A stretch of DNA of 7,393 nucleotides from NCBI GenBank assembly GCA_030603375.1, contig JAUVXY010000070.1:1-7393 (forward strand), given 5' to 3'. The DNA comes from Actinomycetes bacterium. Lineage in GTDB: Bacteria > Actinomycetota > Humimicrobiia > Humimicrobiales > Humimicrobiaceae. Made by a program: the position numbers and the translations under genes. Of the stretch, positions 4,525 through 7,393 are shown one piece after another; position 1 is the stretch's first letter, and each line of letters opens with the position of its first letter. Under the pieces are notes generated by a model, which saw only the letters and a list, made by a program, of their open reading frames with translations, was not told the origin of the DNA and made no database searches.

Positions 4525-6426
4525 CTATTGAAATAACAGACCGAGTAATTTAATATATTGTGAAAAGTCAGGAATAACCATATGCGCTCCAGATTTTATC
4601 AGTCTCTCTCTTTTTTCTATATTCAGGCCGTATCTTCTTGTCTCGTCGCTTGCTATCCCAATAGCTACTCCTCCGTTCCTTCTGCATTCATACATTTCTA
4701 CCGGGCCGTCTCCAAACACAGCAAGCTCCCGGCCCTTCAGATGATTCTCTTCTATGATCTTTTCAATAACCATTTTTTTTGAGAATTTCTTTACATCATC
4801 CAATGCACCATATATGCCTCCACCGAATAGATGGCCGTATCCTAATATTTTTGCTTCACCTTCCACATCTTTTTTATCTGTTCCGCTGGTAAGATATAAA
4901 GATATGCCCAAGTCTTTTAGTCTCTGTAAAAATTTAATGGCCCCTTTTATGATAAAATCCTCAAAATTCAATTCACATGACTCTATTTTTTCAATTCGCT
5001 TATTTATCATTTTCATTAGCTCATTATTGTATATCTTCTTATACCCAAACTTATCCAGGATCATATTTTCCTGAACAAGGTTAAATTCTTTTACCATCTC
5101 TACCAGTTCTTCCGTCTGCAGTATAGTTTGAATTCCGGTAGATTTATCAATATAGTCATGAACTCTTTTTTTTATTCTGCCTAAAAGCACTAAATCAATA
5201 TCCTGATATTTGTCTCCGCAAATTGATTTGACCATTACATCTTCTATAATCTTTTCCCAGCCCTGCCGCAAGACACTTATCGTTCCATCATGGTCAAAAA
5301 TTACATGTTTTATTTTTCCAATTTTCAGTGTTTTTAAATCAGTGCAAAGTTCAAATTCAGAATCTTTTAAGTATTTTGATTTTCTAATATCTTCAGCAAG
5401 CTCCGGCAGATAAATATATCTTATATCACTGCTGGCTTTCATGATCTCACTGGCAGAAGCAGTCCCAGTCTTAAAAAGTTTTTTAACAGTTACCGATGCT
5501 GCAATATTTGCAAATATTGCAGCTTCCCCTGGTTTTAACTTTGAAGCTAAGCAAAGAGCAATGGCACTTACCACAGTATCTCCTGCCCCTACCGGGTCAA
5601 TCTCTTTTAAAATTTGAATACCTTCTATGATGGAAAATCCATCAGCACCCGCAACTGCCAGGCCCCTGCTGCCCCTGGTTATAAATACAGGTTTTTTTGA
5701 TTCTTTAAAAAGACTGGAAGAGATCTCTTCAATAGTCGCTATATCTATGTCTTTGCTTTCATCTATTTTTAACCCTGCTAATTTAACGGCTTCTTGCTCA
5801 TTAAGCTTTCTATAAGTATTTTTAATCACATGACCATAATCCCTGGTATCTGACAACACTATTTTATCACTGTGTTTTTTTATCAAACCATTGATTCTTT
5901 CTAGTAAAATAGGGCTATTTATACTATTGGGAACTTGCTGATTAAGAATAAATGCATCACTTTCTTCTAACGCTTTATCTATATGGCTTATAATTCTTTC
6001 TTCAGTTTCTTCTGTCATTTTATTGAAAAACCCAAAATCTATTCTATTTTTTTCTTTTCCATTAAGATACCTCTTACCAAATGCTACGGTGTCATAACCA
6101 TCATTTTGAATTATCATATACTCAGTATTTATTCCAAATTCCTTAAACTGCCTTAAGATTTCTTTTCCAAATATATCATTTCCGATTACTCCTATTGTTG
6201 AAATAACTTTTGGCTTTAAGGCTGCCAGGTTTGCCGCTATATTTGAAGCACCACCCAGATTGTAGTACTGGCTTCTAACGGCCTGGCCCATAAGCCCGGT
6301 TTCTACAGAAACTTCAGAGTATCGGGGGTCCAGGATCCAGTATGCATCAAGACAATAATCTCCATATATTGCTACTTTTACTTTTTTAAATTTTTCTGCA
6401 ATTTCTTTTATTCTTTTTTCATCCAT
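4525..6426 (-). CDS. Fused PfkB-type sugar kinase (HldA-like) and HAD phosphatase
   Basis: The 633-residue protein has two enzymes in one chain. Residues ~15-345 are a PfkB/ribokinase-fold kinase. VKVAIYGDYCLDAYW opens it (16-30, compare GDVMLDRYW of HldE), LGGASNIAANLAAL (57-70) is the glycine motif for sugar binding, and DPVGAGDT (277-284) carries the catalytic Asp283 and anion hole. Residues ~372-633 are a HAD hydrolase. Motif I is FDHDGT (377-382, Asp378 nucleophile and Asp380), motif II TSG (513-515), a Lys near 550 is motif III, and GDGPVE (572-577) is motif IV. About 110 residues between motifs I and II form a helical cap, as in phosphoglycolate phosphatase. Next to a GmhA gene, the likely reactions are C1 phosphorylation of heptose-7-phosphate and removal of a phosphate, but the kinase substrate region differs from HldE. 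The start ATG lies 10 nt after the gmhA stop, with only a weak Shine-Dalgarno, so coupled translation is likely. Confidence 0.9.
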   Translation of the reverse strand: MDEKRIKEIAEKFKKVKVAIYGDYCLDAYWILDPRYSEVSVETGLMGQAVRSQYYNLGGASNIAANLAALKPKVISTIGVIGNDIFGKEILRQFKEFGINTEYMIIQNDGYDTVAFGKRYLNGKEKNRIDFGFFNKMTEETEERIISHIDKALEESDAFILNQQVPNSINSPILLERINGLIKKHSDKIVLSDTRDYGHVIKNTYRKLNEQEAVKLAGLKIDESKDIDIATIEEISSSLFKESKKPVFITRGSRGLAVAGADGFSIIEGIQILKEIDPVGAGDTVVSAIALCLASKLKPGEAAIFANIAASVTVKKLFKTGTASASEIMKASSDIRYIYLPELAEDIRKSKYLKDSEFELCTDLKTLKIGKIKHVIFDHDGTISVLRQGWEKIIEDVMVKSICGDKYQDIDLVLLGRIKKRVHDYIDKSTGIQTILQTEELVEMVKEFNLVQENMILDKFGYKKIYNNELMKMINKRIEKIESCELNFEDFIIKGAIKFLQRLKDLGISLYLTSGTDKKDVEGEAKILGYGHLFGGGIYGALDDVKKFSKKMVIEKIIEENHLKGRELAVFGDGPVEMYECRRNGGVAIGIASDETRRYGLNIEKRERLIKSGAHMVIPDFSQYIKLLGLLFQ

Positions 6427-6436
6427 TTTTTACTCT

Positions 6437-7000
6437 TTAAAATGGAGCCTCAATTAATTTACAGATTAAATGGTAGGCTACCTGATGTATTTCCTGGGCC
6501 AGGCTGGTCACCGCTGTTCCTGCTGAAAGGCAGATATCCGATATTTTTTCCAGCTCGCTCCCCTTCCTTCCTGTAAAAGTTATTAATTTTGCCTTTTTTT
6601 CTTTAGCAGCCTTTGCAGCCTTTAGTATATTAGGTGAAGAACCACTGGTTGAAAAAACCCACAGTATATCTTTCTCATTAATCAGCGCCTCTATTTGCCT
6701 TGAAAAAATATCATCAAAACTAAAATCATTTCCTATGCATGTCAATACAGAGGTATCCGTTGATAGTGAAATAGCAGGAAGTGCTCTCCGGTTTTTAGTA
6801 AACCTGCCAATCAATTCTCCTGCAACATGCTGCGCATCAGCTGCTGACCCTCCATTTCCGCAGAGATATATAGTGCCCTTATTCTTTATGGAACCTGTGA
6901 TAGCCTCAGACACTTTTATAATGGTGCACGGGCTTTCACTTTCCAATTCCTGGATCAATTTCTTGTGCAAGTTTAAATAATTTTGTATTTCTTCTTTCAT
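6437..7000 (-). CDS. gmhA: Sedoheptulose-7-phosphate isomerase (phosphoheptose isomerase)
   Basis: The 187-residue single SIS-domain protein is close to GmhA along its length (E. coli GmhA is 192). The segment CGNGGSAADAQHVAGELIGR (47-66) is diagnostic, followed by LPAISLSTDTSVLTCIGND (74-92) and FSTSGSSPN (116-124) at the sugar-phosphate site. The four zinc ligands of E. coli GmhA (His61, Glu65, Gln172, His180) correspond to His58, Glu62, Gln169 and His177 with identical spacing. It should convert sedoheptulose 7-phosphate to glycero-manno-heptose 7-phosphate in the cytosol, the first step to ADP- or GDP-heptose for surface glycans. The start ATG has a TAGGAG Shine-Dalgarno that includes the TAG stop of the upstream gene (7009-7011), so the two are translationally linked. 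Related SIS isomerases such as DiaA share the fold but are less likely given the neighbouring kinase. Confidence 0.92.
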   Translation of the reverse strand: MKEEIQNYLNLHKKLIQELESESPCTIIKVSEAITGSIKNKGTIYLCGNGGSAADAQHVAGELIGRFTKNRRALPAISLSTDTSVLTCIGNDFSFDDIFSRQIEALINEKDILWVFSTSGSSPNILKAAKAAKEKKAKLITFTGRKGSELEKISDICLSAGTAVTSLAQEIHQVAYHLICKLIEAPF

Positions 7001-7005
7001 AGCGG

Positions 7006-7011
7006 CTCCTA
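7006..7011 (-). promoter_or_regulatory. Shine-Dalgarno of gmhA embedded in the upstream stop codon
   Basis: On the minus strand TAGGAG serves at once as the TAG stop of the upstream gene and as the ribosome site for gmhA, five bases before its ATG. Such overlap is typical of coupled genes in one operon. Confidence 0.75.
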
Positions 7012-7393
7012 TAATTTCAAATTCTCAAGAATATTTTTATATAATAAAGGGACTGTAGTCCTCTGATCGCCTTTTATGTAAATACCTTCTCCTCCTAAAG
7101 ATTTTGGGATTCTATATACCAGGCTTTTTTGATCTCTGAAATAGTAGTTTTCCGAACACTGGTCCGGCGCACTTTTTGAATAACCACTTCTTATATCAAA
7201 ATCTGCAATCAAGAAATCATTTGGTTTTTTACCAGCATTGCAAGCCATTGAGACTGCTTTTAATATTACTTCCGGACCGGTTACCGCACTTCCAATATTT
7301 ATTATCACTCCGCCCTGTGTAAATTTTGTTATCTCGTTTACTAAAATGAGAAAATCCCTGCCTGAACACCCGCCCTTGTGTCTGCCATTAAAA
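7009..7393 (-). CDS. Unrecognised conserved protein, C-terminal part (runs off the window)
   Basis: The frame is open from the right edge to TAG at 7009-7011, giving about 128 C-terminal residues; the true start lies outside. A GTG at 7306-7308 is internal, since well-formed protein (KGGCSGRDFLILVNEI, then TKFTQGGV) precedes it in frame. The visible part alternates beta strands and helices. It includes GGVIINIGSAVTGPEVILKA, which reads like a Rossmann-type nucleotide or sugar pocket, then FLIADFDIRSGY, SLGGEGIYIKGDQ and a C-terminal helix. I recall similar GSAV-x-x-PEV proteins as uncharacterised, including near heptose or surface-glycan genes, but assign no function. Its stop is fused to the gmhA ribosome site, so it belongs to the same operon and may take part in the same sugar pathway. 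Confidence 0.8.
   Translation of the reverse strand, partial: FNGRHKGGCSGRDFLILVNEITKFTQGGVIINIGSAVTGPEVILKAVSMACNAGKKPNDFLIADFDIRSGYSKSAPDQCSENYYFRDQKSLVYRIPKSLGGEGIYIKGDQRTTVPLLYKNILENLKL

Noticed and set aside
4525..5310. HAD domain as a GmhB orthologue
   Set aside because: GmhB is a small cap-less enzyme with a DRDGT-type motif and zinc loop. This domain has FDHDGT, a long cap and no visible zinc-binding cysteines, so it fits the phosphoglycolate phosphatase-like group.
419..7393. Genome-wide recoding of TGA (Trp or Gly)
   Set aside because: The other reading frames (about 1,300 complete codons plus the partial gene) contain no in-frame TGA, and the Trp codons I checked are TGG. A recoded low-GC genome would show many TGA codons.
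1..7393. CRISPR array, complete insertion sequence, rRNA, prophage or att sites
   Set aside because: I found no regularly spaced repeats, transposase gene, rRNA segment or phage gene. The tRNA 3' end is not duplicated within the window, so there is no sign of integration at it.

Overview
The window reads as chromosomal DNA from a low-GC, probably anaerobic bacterium. Bacterial origin is supported by an initiator tRNA with encoded CCA and an unpaired 1-72 position, sigma70-type promoter boxes, and a strong Shine-Dalgarno at one TTG start. I cannot place the phylum. Uncultured anaerobic lineages such as Atribacterota or their neighbours are an impression from protein style, not a demonstrated result.

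Layout. (1) 49-125, minus strand: initiator tRNA-Met with its own promoter at about 166-192. (2) 228-1979: two direct copies of a ~130 bp interspersed repeat. They bracket a minus-strand gene for a secreted, Glu-rich, PKD-domain surface protein. Its frame is interrupted by one in-frame TGA (887-889) and then continues open for 155 more codons to a TAG at 419-421. The continuation looks like a DNRLRE-type beta-sandwich, so the short product is probably a broken or recoded form of a ~432-residue protein. (3) 1988-3065, plus strand: a DUF2099 (methanogenesis marker 8) protein, preceded by a perfect 20-bp palindrome resembling a Rex operator and overlapping a plausible -35 box. (4) 3202-7393, minus strand: a tightly spaced operon that enters from beyond the right edge. 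In transcription order it holds an incomplete unrecognised protein, a GmhA-type sedoheptulose-7-phosphate isomerase, a PfkB kinase fused to a HAD phosphatase, and an AGE-family sugar 2-epimerase with a TTG start.

How the genes may work together. GmhA followed by an HldA-like PfkB kinase and a phosphatase matches the order of chemistry in nucleotide-activated heptose synthesis: isomerise, phosphorylate C1, remove the 7-phosphate. Here the kinase is fused to a capped HAD phosphatase instead of the usual nucleotidyltransferase, and the phosphatase is not of the GmhB type. An AGE epimerase at the end of the operon is not part of the textbook pathway. The operon may therefore make a heptose-like or epimerised sugar for a surface glycan. 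The nucleotidyltransferase and glycosyltransferases would have to lie outside the window. This pathway reading is inference; the individual family assignments are well supported by motifs.
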